Assembly (NCBI GenBank): GCA_963815185.1
Contig: CAWFGC010000018.1
Location: 35,815 to 99,814 of the forward strand
From: SHZL01 sp963815185
GTDB taxonomy: Bacteria; Pseudomonadota; Gammaproteobacteria; Xanthomonadales; SZUA-36
DNA: 64,000 nucleotides
Direction of reading: 5' to 3'
Part shown: piece by piece, positions 45,650 through 53,916 of the stretch
How the letters are laid out: every line of letters starts with the position of its first letter
How positions within the stretch are numbered: position 1 is the first letter of the stretch
Position numbers and translations under genes: made by a program
Notes under the pieces: generated by a model
Seen by the model: the letters and a program-made list of their open reading frames with translations, nothing else
What the model was told of the DNA's origin: nothing
Database searches by the model: none

Positions 45650-48369
45650 GACGTACCTCCCAGTCGGTGCACCGACACGCGCACCAGGTCGGCCCCGGAG
45701 CCGGTGGCATCGGTCAATTCCAGTGACATGGGTATGACGGTATTGAGGCTTGGAAAGTCGAGGTCCTTGGCAAAAGGCGTTTTCCAATAATCGAACTGGG
45801 CCGGAATACAAATGGTGTCCGGACGAATCCCTTGCACCAGTGCCGCGCGGCCACGGGTAAAGCCAATGATGGAACGAACTTCAACGCGCTCCCCGTTGCC
45901 GATGCCCAGTTTTTGCGCCGTTTGGGCATTCATGATCACGGAGCCATGTCCTTTGACATTCTTACCCACATCATCCATTAGCTGTATGCTGGCATTGTTA
46001 CCCGCCGAATATTGTGCGCTCTTGGTCGTCACGCCCCATAGGGGGAATTGCTCCTCGCTTCCGCCCATATGTTGCAAAGACCTGGTGTAACGGCCCTGGA
46101 CGTCGTCCCAGACGGGCAAGGCATGGTACTCATCCAACTGCTCGTCCCACCAGTGCACGCCCTGTTCGTGCAGGCGCCGTTTCAGCTCCTCGCCAACCCG
46201 TTTCAGGCGCTCCTGATAAGGCAGTTCAAAACGCAAGCCCCTGGCCTTGAGGGTCGGGTACAAATACCAATCCTGGCGCTTGTAGGGCACCATGTAGAAG
46301 CCGTTCTCCTTGAACCACTCGAGGTCTCTGACTTCCTTGCCGCCGGAATAGGTACTGCTGGCCGCTTTGCAGGCCGCATCCCACACTTCTTCGACACTGT
46401 GCTCGACCTGAGGGTCAAGCGAGAAGTCGAATCCTTCGCCCTTCAGCGGCAGGCAACCGGTACCCCGGTTTACCGCCTGATAATACTTTTCGAGCAGGCC
46501 GGTATGTTTGGCCAGTTGCGTAGCGATCCAGGTCATGTCTTTGGCATCGCCCTGTGGTGCGACCGCGGGTTGACGCAGGATCACACCTTCGTGCTCCCAG
46601 ATCTGCTCGACGAACTTGGTGCCGCCGGCGCGCAACAACTGCAAGCTTTCCAGATCGGTTGCATCCGGCAGCAGAATGTCCGCCATATGGTTGCTTTCAT
46701 CGGCGGTATAGGCGAATGCGATGATAAACGGCATTTGCGCCATGATCCGGACCATCTGCTTGCTGTCCCAAAAACTGATAGCCGGATTGCTGCGATATAA
46801 CAACCAGACGTCGGGAAAGGTGGAACGCATCCAGTCGGAGGGCGCATCGTTGAGGAACATCCACGCCAACTGTGTCGGCCCCAAAGCCTGGCTCCAGGGG
46901 CCGTTGTTGACGATGGGCACCAGGGATTTGTACGCGTTTCGCCCACTCGGGGCGGATTCCCAGTGCTCCTGGTCAGTAGCATTCATCGCGCTGACCATGA
47001 ATCCGTCCTCGCCCGGTTGCACGCTGGCCAGACGGTTACCGAAAGGGCGATTGAGGCGCACCGTGGTGCCGATGGTGCCACCCGGCACTTCCAGTGCGCC
47101 CACCAACACCGCCAGCACGGTACGGGCCCAAACGCACTGATAGGCGCCCCAACCGTTGTTGACGGTTTTACCCAGAACGACGGACACCGGGCGGAAGGGC
47201 AAGGTCTCTCCCTCGATTTCGATGGTTTCCCCGACACAGGCGTTTGCCAGATATTCGTTCGCGATCCGCGTGATCGTTTCTGCCGGCACATCGCACATCT
47301 TTTGCGCCCACTGCGGCGTGTACGGTTGCATGTGGCTTACCATCAGCGTGAACGCTGTGCTGCCCTGCACATCGCGGTATTCATATTTTTCCTGGTCGGG
47401 CCCCAGTTCGAAGGCCGCAGCGACAGTAAAGGCGCCTTCCAGAGCGGGCCGGATGCCGGGTTTGTTATGCGCCGCAGCCGTACTGGTGAGGGCATCCCAG
47501 ACCAGGGGTTCACCGGAATCGGGGTCGCGCAGGTAATAGCCCCTGGGACCGACCAGGTAGGGTGAGGAGGTACTGTCACGCAGAAAAGGAATATCGAGGG
47601 CATCGCGCGGGTGCTGATGCAACAGCACGTGGATCAGCGCAAACATGAAGGCAAGATCGGTTTTCGGCTTGATCGGCACCCACTCCGCCGAGGCGGCACC
47701 GGTAACGGAAAGGTGGGGTTCGATCTGAATACGCTTCGCGCCTCGTACGCGGGCATCGGCATGGCGCCGCGCCGCAGCGGGACCACCGGAAGATTCGGGA
47801 TTGAATCCAAACGAGAGGATATAGCGTGTATTCACCGTGTCAGAACAGACGGTGAAGGCGCGGTGCCAATACTCGCCATAGAGGTGTTCGGAGTGGACGC
47901 ACTTGACGCCCTGGCCGGAACCGAAACTGAAATCAATAGGTCCCCATGCGGCCAGGAAGGCGGGCAAAGTGCCCATGTACGCAGAGGGCGTTCCGCCATG
48001 ACCAAACGTTACCGCCAACCGCGGCTGCCCGCGTTCATCTTTTAGCCCCTTCTCGCGCAACGCGCCCAGTTTCGCCGCAATGGTTTCAAAAGCCTCGTCC
48101 CAACTGATCGGCACAAAGCCCGGATCCTGATCACGCCCCTTTTTGGGATTGGTGCGTTTCATCGGCGTGGTAACCCGATGCGGATTATAGGTCTTCTGGA
48201 TCAGCCCCAAAGCCCTTACGCAAACCCGGCCATTACCAGGGTGCATGGTTTCCATATCAAAATTGGGAACGACTTCGCATGCCACACCATCGTCGACCCT
48301 GACCTTCATCGGGTCAGGTCCGGCAACACAGTTGTAGCAATACGTAGGTATGTAGCGGGTTTCGGTCAT
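45646..48369 (-). CDS. padB: Phenylacetyl-CoA:acceptor oxidoreductase molybdopterin subunit
   Basis: A 907-residue DMSO-reductase-family molybdoenzyme. The N-terminal cluster region has Cys11, Cys14 and Cys50 (CYNCVAGPDPMKV ... GNGRVCVRALG); the usual third Cys is replaced, perhaps by Asp19. Family landmarks follow (PISWDEAFETIAAKL; TADESNHMADILLPDATDLE; the C-terminal NAQTAQKLGIGNGERVEV). No Tat signal is present. The gene order padB-C-D-E before phenylglyoxylate dehydrogenase subunits matches the phenylacetate operon of Azoarcus/Aromatoleum. The reaction is the four-electron oxidation of phenylacetyl-CoA to phenylglyoxylate with quinone as acceptor. Confidence 0.9.
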   Translation of the reverse strand: MTETRYIPTYCYNCVAGPDPMKVRVDDGVACEVVPNFDMETMHPGNGRVCVRALGLIQKTYNPHRVTTPMKRTNPKKGRDQDPGFVPISWDEAFETIAAKLGALREKGLKDERGQPRLAVTFGHGGTPSAYMGTLPAFLAAWGPIDFSFGSGQGVKCVHSEHLYGEYWHRAFTVCSDTVNTRYILSFGFNPESSGGPAAARRHADARVRGAKRIQIEPHLSVTGAASAEWVPIKPKTDLAFMFALIHVLLHQHPRDALDIPFLRDSTSSPYLVGPRGYYLRDPDSGEPLVWDALTSTAAAHNKPGIRPALEGAFTVAAAFELGPDQEKYEYRDVQGSTAFTLMVSHMQPYTPQWAQKMCDVPAETITRIANEYLANACVGETIEIEGETLPFRPVSVVLGKTVNNGWGAYQCVWARTVLAVLVGALEVPGGTIGTTVRLNRPFGNRLASVQPGEDGFMVSAMNATDQEHWESAPSGRNAYKSLVPIVNNGPWSQALGPTQLAWMFLNDAPSDWMRSTFPDVWLLYRSNPAISFWDSKQMVRIMAQMPFIIAFAYTADESNHMADILLPDATDLESLQLLRAGGTKFVEQIWEHEGVILRQPAVAPQGDAKDMTWIATQLAKHTGLLEKYYQAVNRGTGCLPLKGEGFDFSLDPQVEHSVEEVWDAACKAASSTYSGGKEVRDLEWFKENGFYMVPYKRQDWYLYPTLKARGLRFELPYQERLKRVGEELKRRLHEQGVHWWDEQLDEYHALPVWDDVQGRYTRSLQHMGGSEEQFPLWGVTTKSAQYSAGNNASIQLMDDVGKNVKGHGSVIMNAQTAQKLGIGNGERVEVRSIIGFTRGRAALVQGIRPDTICIPAQFDYWKTPFAKDLDFPSLNTVIPMSLELTDATGSGADLVRVSVHRLGGTS

Positions 48370-48767
48370 AACTTATCTCATTGCGCTTGGGTTCAACAAG
48401 CCGCGCCGAAGCAGATCAGTTCAGGCGAATGCTCAGAGAGCCGGGGGCTATGCTGATCACTTCGCACAGTAATCGATAATATTGTTCATCGTTATAATGA
48501 AAACACACACAGGTACATAATTCATGCATCAATTGACTCTTAATTGATCTGGATTCATTTTGCGGCCATTCGACCACTGGAACATTCAGCTGCGCCCGCA
48601 CCTGGCCTATAATGGCCGACACATTTTCAATACAGTTTGATGCGTTGAAATCAAAAGGAAAAATACAATAGTGCCTGGTCCGGCACCAGCCGCTTCAAAG
48701 GTATCCTCCGCCATGGACTTCAGGGCCATTGACACGACATTATCCGCCTGTTCGGAACAGGCAAGGT
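48370..48767. promoter_or_regulatory. Divergent control region between padB and the acyl-CoA-synthetase-like operon
   Basis: This 398-bp AT-rich gap holds no convincing gene. It contains a perfect 7-7-7 inverted repeat, ATCAATT-N7-AATTGAT, at 48528-48548, which could bind a dimeric regulator of both operons. The bcr/hcr 20-mer motif was not found here. A 68-codon minus-strand frame (48416-48622) has no ribosome site and is not proposed as a gene. TATAAC-like boxes occur on the padB side (near 48493), but no full promoter is clear. Confidence 0.45.
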
Positions 48768-50765
48768 ATGAACTCGACTGAACGCGAGATACAACAACTG
48801 CTTGCGGCCTCAGGTATCAAAGGTTTTGGCAAGGAAGTCTCCGAACCGCTGAGCGGACTTTGCGCCTTGAGCATAGGCATCAGCCGCTCCAGAGAGTTTG
48901 GCATGCTGATCAGCGCCGGCGTGGGCGGAGCATTCACCGGGCTTTACAACAACAGTTGCCGCAGTGGGCAGTCGGTGGCTACAGCGCCGACCGCGCTCAC
49001 CGACGGGAAGGCTTTCCTGGAATTGTTTCAGGACACGATTGCCTATAAATCATTGGCGTTGGGTAATCAGCTGTGCAGCGACAAACAGTTGATCGGCTGT
49101 TTTTCCCTGCTGATCGAATTTGCCAATCATTACTCCCCATGCAATCCCGCCGCCGGCCATGTCATCGAATGCCTTGAATTGGATCCGGTAACTTTTCCCA
49201 ACGGCGAAATATGCATTGAAAAAGGCCTGTGCCGGTTCTCCGCCCCGGCGCCAATCCCCGCGCCCAGACCGATCAAGAAAATAGACAATATGCTGCACCC
49301 GGCCTCGATTGGCATCATCGGCGTTTCGGCGACGAAAATGAATTTTGGCCGCATCATCCTGAAGAACCTGCTGGATAGTGGTTATGACCGCTCCAGGATG
49401 GTCATCCTGCGGCCGGGCGAGTCTGAAATAGACGGCGTCAGGTGCGTAAGCGGATTGGAATCGCTGCAGCATAAACTGGATCTGTTGATCGTTGCCGTCG
49501 CCGCCGAAGCAGTATTCGGCCTGGTGGATGAGGTCATCGCAACCGACGCCGCCGAATCCGTGATGCTGATTCCCGGTGGCCTGGGTGAAACCGAAAACAG
49601 CAGGGAAAAAACTGCCGCGATGGCGGCGAAAATGAACGAGGCCCATCGTCATGGCGACGGCGGGCCCGTGTTTTTGGGCGGAAACTGTCTGGGCATCGTT
49701 TCACATCCCGGGTCTTATGACTCCTGGTTTATTCCCAAATACAAATTCCCAAAGCCACAGACCGGAACGCAACGTAACTCCGCACTGATCAGCCAGAGTG
49801 GGGCGTTCATGATTACCCGCATCAGCCTGAACCGCTGGCTCGCCCCGGCCTATATGACGGCCGTTGGCAATCAAAATGATCTGACCCATAGCGATATGCT
49901 CAACTATTTCGCCGACCGGCCCGGGGTCGACCTGATTGGCGTGTATGCCGAAGGCTTCAAGGACCTGGATGGTCTGGACTTCGCCAAAGCCGTGCGCAAG
50001 GCCGTTGTCAACGGTAAGCAGGTAGTGGTGTACAAAGCGGGCCGGTCACAGCCGGGGCAGTCGGCGGCTCTTGGCCATACGGCCTCTGTAGCCGGCGATT
50101 ATGCCGTTTGCCGGACGATCTTGCGCCAGGCGGGAGCCATCGTCGCTGAGTCCTTCACCGAATTCAATGATCTGCTTTATCTCGCCGACTGCATGCGCAA
50201 GAAAAGAATTGGCGGTAATCGCCTGGGGGCTCTGAGCGGGGCCGGGTTTGAAACGGTGGGAATGGCCGACAGCATTCATGCCGGCGACTTTTCGCTGGAG
50301 ATGGCATCACTGCAGCCGGCCACAGTCCAACGCCTGGCTGAAGTGCTCAAGGCGAAAAGGCTCGATGCCCTGATGGAAATCCGCAATCCCATGGACATCA
50401 ACCCGGGTGCAGACGATGAAGCGCATATGCTTTGCACGCAAGCCTTGGTGGACGATCCCGGCATAGACGCCGTCGTGGTTGGTTTGGATCCCATGTCGCC
50501 GATGATGCGCACGTTGCCGGACAGTCCACGGCCCGGATTTGATATCAACAGCGAAGAAAGCATCACCCGGCAGCTACCCGTTCTGGTCGCGTCCCAGGAC
50601 AAGCCAATCATCGGAATTGTCGATGGCGGCGCCATGTATGACCCCATGATCGAAATGCTGAAGGACCGTGGGGTTTGTATCTTTCGGTCCTGTGACCAGG
50701 GTGTCGGGGTTTTGGTAAAATATATCGAAGCACGGCTGCAGGCTGAGAAGCTCAGACGAAAATAG
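48768..50765 (+). CDS. NDP-forming acyl-CoA-synthetase-like protein with a half ATP-grasp domain
   Basis: A 665-residue protein. Residues 25-160 match only the C-terminal half of an ATP-grasp beta domain (IGISRSREFGMLISAGVGGA; VIECLELDPVTFPNG). The half that normally carries the ATP-binding and phospho-His HKSDAGGV-type region is missing. Residues 175-660 form a complete alpha part: CoA-binding fold (IGIIGVSATKMNFG), ligase-CoA domain (NSALISQSGAF) and His437 in ALGHTASVAGDY, the position phosphorylated in ADP-forming acetyl-CoA synthetases. The beta-alpha order is swapped relative to many family members. The ATG at 48768 has GGAACAGG upstream. It heads an operon diverging from pad, so an aryl-CoA ligase or CoA-transfer role is possible, but autonomous ATP use is doubtful. 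Confidence 0.75.
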   Translation: MNSTEREIQQLLAASGIKGFGKEVSEPLSGLCALSIGISRSREFGMLISAGVGGAFTGLYNNSCRSGQSVATAPTALTDGKAFLELFQDTIAYKSLALGNQLCSDKQLIGCFSLLIEFANHYSPCNPAAGHVIECLELDPVTFPNGEICIEKGLCRFSAPAPIPAPRPIKKIDNMLHPASIGIIGVSATKMNFGRIILKNLLDSGYDRSRMVILRPGESEIDGVRCVSGLESLQHKLDLLIVAVAAEAVFGLVDEVIATDAAESVMLIPGGLGETENSREKTAAMAAKMNEAHRHGDGGPVFLGGNCLGIVSHPGSYDSWFIPKYKFPKPQTGTQRNSALISQSGAFMITRISLNRWLAPAYMTAVGNQNDLTHSDMLNYFADRPGVDLIGVYAEGFKDLDGLDFAKAVRKAVVNGKQVVVYKAGRSQPGQSAALGHTASVAGDYAVCRTILRQAGAIVAESFTEFNDLLYLADCMRKKRIGGNRLGALSGAGFETVGMADSIHAGDFSLEMASLQPATVQRLAEVLKAKRLDALMEIRNPMDINPGADDEAHMLCTQALVDDPGIDAVVVGLDPMSPMMRTLPDSPRPGFDINSEESITRQLPVLVASQDKPIIGIVDGGAMYDPMIEMLKDRGVCIFRSCDQGVGVLVKYIEARLQAEKLRRK

Positions 50766-50838
50766 GGTGGAGAGTAAACGGTAAAGGCCGTTAAACTGAG
50801 CTTTTACTGGGCCACGCAATCGATTGAGGAAATCTGGT

Positions 50839-51246
50839 ATGAGCGACAGCATAGCCATTGGCGAAGAAATTACCGAGCGGCATGAAATCGGCAAAGATCG
50901 CACCATTGGATTCATGGGCGAAGAGTGCCGGGTTTACAGCACGCCTGCAATGCTTTATGACATGGAGATTGCCTGCCGTAATTTGCTGCTAAAACATATC
51001 GAAGCGGACCAGGACTCGGTCGGCACTTATGCCGAGATGAGTCATACCGGTCCGACCCTGCTGGGAATGTGGATTGAGATTACCGCCAGGGTGGTTGAGG
51101 TAAAAGGGCCGGCGATAAAGTTCGAAGTTACCGCGCGCGACGCACTGGAGCAGGTCGCGAGCTGCAAACATTCCCGCTTTGTGGTGGGTGTCGAAAGCAC
51201 CAAAAAGCGGCTGCAGGGCAAGCTCGAAAAGTTCAAGGCGCTATGA
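50839..51246 (+). CDS. Hotdog-fold acyl-CoA thioesterase, FlK-like
   Basis: A 135-residue single hotdog domain similar to fluoroacetyl-CoA thioesterase-type proteins: EECRVYSTPAMLYDMEIACR, then SVGTYAEMSHTGPTLLGM with the family His, and a last strand VASCKHSRFVVGV. GAGGAAAT precedes the ATG at 50839. It follows the synthetase-like gene and overlaps the transglutaminase-like gene (ATGA). It may release CoA from stalled aryl-CoA esters, balancing the ligases; the substrate is inferred from context only. Confidence 0.82.
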   Translation: MSDSIAIGEEITERHEIGKDRTIGFMGEECRVYSTPAMLYDMEIACRNLLLKHIEADQDSVGTYAEMSHTGPTLLGMWIEITARVVEVKGPAIKFEVTARDALEQVASCKHSRFVVGVESTKKRLQGKLEKFKAL

Positions 51247-51938
51247 TTCACACGCCTCCCGACTGCAAACCGGAGCCCGGCCCGGAATACCTGCAGAGTA
51301 CGCGCTTTCTGGATTCGGACAGCGAGGCCGTGCGCGATTTTGCACAGCGGGCGGCGGGGTCTGAGACCAGCGATATCGCCCGTGCGGTCAAGCTGTTCTA
51401 CGCAGTGCGCGACGGCATACGTTATGACCCGTTTACGATGCGCCTCGAACCGGACATCTACATCGCAAGTCATGTGCTGGCGGCAAAATCGGCCTATTGC
51501 ATGCCCAAGGCGAACCTGCTCGCGGCGGCTGCGCGCGCGCTGGACATCCCTTGCGCCATTGGCCTTTCCGATGTGGTCAATCACCTGACCACGGAAAAGC
51601 TCAAGTCCCTCATGGGCGGCACGACCTATTTCATGCACCACGGCTACGCGGTGTTCTATCTGCAGGGGAAATGGGTGAAAGCCGCGCCTGCGTTCAACAT
51701 CGAGCTCTGCGATCGTTTTGGTGTGCTGCCGACCGAGTTTGACGGGTGCTCCGATGCGATTTTTCAGCCCTATGATGCGAAGCAGCGGCGCCACATGGAG
51801 TACGTCAAGGATCACGGCACGTGGTCGGAATTTCCCTTTGACAAAGTCGAGCAGGATTTCCGTGCGTTTTACCCAAGCAGCGCTTTCGCGGCGGAAAATC
51901 CGGGCGAAAAATTCGAAGACGGCGTGCGCGTACCCTGA
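51243..51938 (+). CDS. Transglutaminase-like cysteine protein
   Basis: A 231-residue protein with a transglutaminase-like core: LFYAVRDGIRYDPF, Cys86 in AKSAYCMPKANLLAAAARA, and His132/133 in MHHGYAVFYLQGKWVKAAPAFN. The usual third residue of the triad is less clear, as Asn152 stands near the expected Asp. It has no signal peptide. It overlaps its neighbours on both sides (ATGA and TGATG), so it belongs to this operon. The function is unknown; cytoplasmic members of this group can act as proteases or amidases. Confidence 0.8.
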   Translation: MIHTPPDCKPEPGPEYLQSTRFLDSDSEAVRDFAQRAAGSETSDIARAVKLFYAVRDGIRYDPFTMRLEPDIYIASHVLAAKSAYCMPKANLLAAAARALDIPCAIGLSDVVNHLTTEKLKSLMGGTTYFMHHGYAVFYLQGKWVKAAPAFNIELCDRFGVLPTEFDGCSDAIFQPYDAKQRRHMEYVKDHGTWSEFPFDKVEQDFRAFYPSSAFAAENPGEKFEDGVRVP

Positions 51939-52189
51939 TGAAAATCACATACTTCGCCTGGTTTAAGGACAAAATTGGCTGCGGGGAGGAAGAGGTCCGT
52001 TTGCCGGATGGTGTGTCCAACGTTGGCCAGTTGATCAACTGGTTGGCCGGGCGCGGACCCCGGTACGAGGATGCATTCGAATTCATCGAGGTCGTCAAGG
52101 TGGTGGTCAATCAGCTCCTGGTGGAGAACGATCATCCGGTCAAAGACACTGATGAAGTGATCTTTATTCCTCCGATTGCCGGAGGTTGA
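51938..52189 (+). CDS. MoaD/ThiS family sulfur-carrier protein
   Basis: An 83-residue beta-grasp protein ending in PPIAGG, with the C-terminal Gly-Gly needed for thiocarboxylate formation. The core (MKITYFAWFKDKIGC; FIEVVKVVVNQ; DEVIFIPPIAGG) matches MoaD, the small subunit of molybdopterin synthase. No moaE is nearby. It lies next to two molybdenum-enzyme operons (pad, hcr), so dedicated cofactor supply is plausible. It overlaps the previous stop by one base. Confidence 0.88.
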   Translation: MKITYFAWFKDKIGCGEEEVRLPDGVSNVGQLINWLAGRGPRYEDAFEFIEVVKVVVNQLLVENDHPVKDTDEVIFIPPIAGG

Positions 52190-52210
52190 GCGAGGCTCTT
52201 ATGAGCAACC

Positions 52211-52369
52211 ATGCCCATGCTTGAGTGGTACGTCCCCTGGGCAAATCTGGACTGGGGATTGAAATTCGAACTGCTGGTTTGGTTTGCAGCCATTGCCTGG
52301 TCGTATTGGGCATGCTGGCGCACGCTGGTGCGCAAACGGCCATGGCTGAGACGGCGTAACCGCAAGTGA
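52211..52369 (+). CDS. Small symporter-associated membrane protein, 52 residues
   Basis: A short Trp-rich protein (MPMLEWYVPWANLDWG ...) with one hydrophobic helix (LLVWFAAIAWSYWACW) and a strongly basic tail (VRKRPWLRRRNRK). Its stop overlaps the symporter GTG start (GTGA). Small one-helix partners commonly accompany sodium:solute symporters. The best ribosome-site match (GAGG at 52192) fits an ATG at 52201 that reads only MSNHAHA before a stop; a one-base indel could join that start to LEWYVPW, so the true N-terminus is uncertain. Confidence 0.65.
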   Translation: MPMLEWYVPWANLDWGLKFELLVWFAAIAWSYWACWRTLVRKRPWLRRRNRK

Positions 52370-53841
52370 CGCTGGATGCCATCATCTTTTTGGGTTTGCT
52401 GGCTGCGAGTTTCGTCATTGGCGCGCTTGCGTCCCGTTCGGTCAAGAATGTGTCGGACTATTACGTGGCCGGCGGACGCATGCCCTGGTATCTGCTTACC
52501 GGCACTTTTGTAGCTTCCAACGTCAGCGCTGGATTGTTCCTCGGCGCCACCAACATGGCGGGCCGGCACGGCTATGCGATGTGGTGTGCGTATTTCACTA
52601 CCAGCATCGGCTTCGTGCTTGCAATATCCGTCGTCGGGGTGTTGGTCCGCAGACTGGCCAGTCATTATGAAATTTACGATTTCGCCGATATCCTGGCCAC
52701 GCGTTATTGCAGCCGCGGCGGCACGATACGATTATTGACTGCGGTCTTGCTGCCGGTCATTTATATTCCGCTGCTAGCGGCGCAGTTCATTGCCCTGACC
52801 ACGATTGCCGCCAACATGTTCGGCCTGCCCTATCACACCTTGCTATCGGGCATAGTCCTGCTGGTCGTCGGTTACACCCTGCTTGGCGGCATGCTGGGCG
52901 TGGTGTGGAGCGATGGGTTTCAATTCCTGGTGCTGTTTTTTGGACTGTTGCTGGCAGTACCCATCGGCATGGCCGCAATCGGCGACGGCGACCCGGGGCA
53001 GGCCTGGAACAAAATTCTGCAACTGCCCGGTACGCAATTTCAATGGGCCACGGACGACTGGCCCTGGTACCTGGTTTTGGGGCAATTGGTATGGTTGTTT
53101 GCGATCCCGGTACAGCCCCATCTGGTGACGCGTTTCCTGACGGCCAGGGATGAGCGGTCCATCATGATCGCCTTGCCGGTTTGTTTGACCATCGGTCTGC
53201 TGATCTACATGTCGACCATACCGGTGGGTTTGCTGGGCCGGCTGACACAGCCGGAGTTGGGTGCGGGTGAGTATTACTACATCGAACTGGCCCGTCAGCA
53301 CCTGGGGCCCTGGCTGGGTGCGTTTGCGCTGGCGGGCATTTCGGCAGCGGCCCTGTCTACCTGTTCCACCGTGCTGATCGTGACCGGCCAGTCGTTCTCT
53401 CGTGAACTTTATCAACAATGGCTGGTTCGTAACGCGACCGAACAGCAGTCACTCAGGATGGCCCGGTTCGGCGTTTTGCTGGTGGGGGCGATTGGATTCG
53501 CCATTGCCTGGTTTCAGGTACTCGGAATATTCTGGCTGGTCGTGCTGTCCGCATCCTTGCTTGCTTCGGTTTACTTTGTGCCGATCATGGCAGGATTATT
53601 CTCTTCCCGCGCCAGCGCTGACGGCGCCATAGCGGCAATGGTGGCGGGTGGAGTGAGTGCGACGCTGGTATTCTTGCTGAACCAAACATTCCAGTCCCAC
53701 TACTTTATCAGCGAAGTATTTGCCGGCCTGGGTGCAAGCGCCCTCGCCATGTACCTGTTCAGTCTGCGCAGCCCGGTGACTGCGGCAGAACACGCTGCCC
53801 TGGCCTGTATCCGTGGCGGTTCTTCCGCGAGCAAACTGTAA
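52366..53841 (+). CDS. Sodium:solute symporter (SSF family)
   Basis: A 491-residue transporter with about 13 helices. Family features are SVKNVSDYYVAGGRMPWYL, FVASNVSAGLFLGATNMAG, and a later AGISAAALSTCSTVLIVTGQSF. The GTG start overlaps the small membrane protein. SSF carriers of this size take up short-chain or aromatic carboxylates, including phenylacetate permeases. As the final gene of the operon diverging from pad it is a candidate importer for phenylacetate or a related acid; this is inference from position. Confidence 0.88.
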   Translation: MTLDAIIFLGLLAASFVIGALASRSVKNVSDYYVAGGRMPWYLLTGTFVASNVSAGLFLGATNMAGRHGYAMWCAYFTTSIGFVLAISVVGVLVRRLASHYEIYDFADILATRYCSRGGTIRLLTAVLLPVIYIPLLAAQFIALTTIAANMFGLPYHTLLSGIVLLVVGYTLLGGMLGVVWSDGFQFLVLFFGLLLAVPIGMAAIGDGDPGQAWNKILQLPGTQFQWATDDWPWYLVLGQLVWLFAIPVQPHLVTRFLTARDERSIMIALPVCLTIGLLIYMSTIPVGLLGRLTQPELGAGEYYYIELARQHLGPWLGAFALAGISAAALSTCSTVLIVTGQSFSRELYQQWLVRNATEQQSLRMARFGVLLVGAIGFAIAWFQVLGIFWLVVLSASLLASVYFVPIMAGLFSSRASADGAIAAMVAGGVSATLVFLLNQTFQSHYFISEVFAGLGASALAMYLFSLRSPVTAAEHAALACIRGGSSASKL

Positions 53842-53916
53842 TACTGACGATGAATGAGCCGGGCAAGTTCTGGTTTTGTCCCGCATTGCCCCTGGCGGCC
53901 ACCGCCGGGCAAGCCG

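Noticed and set aside
48416..48622. A 68-codon minus-strand frame upstream of padB
   Set aside because: It has no ribosome site, no recognisable domain and lies in the AT-rich control region; kept as non-coding.
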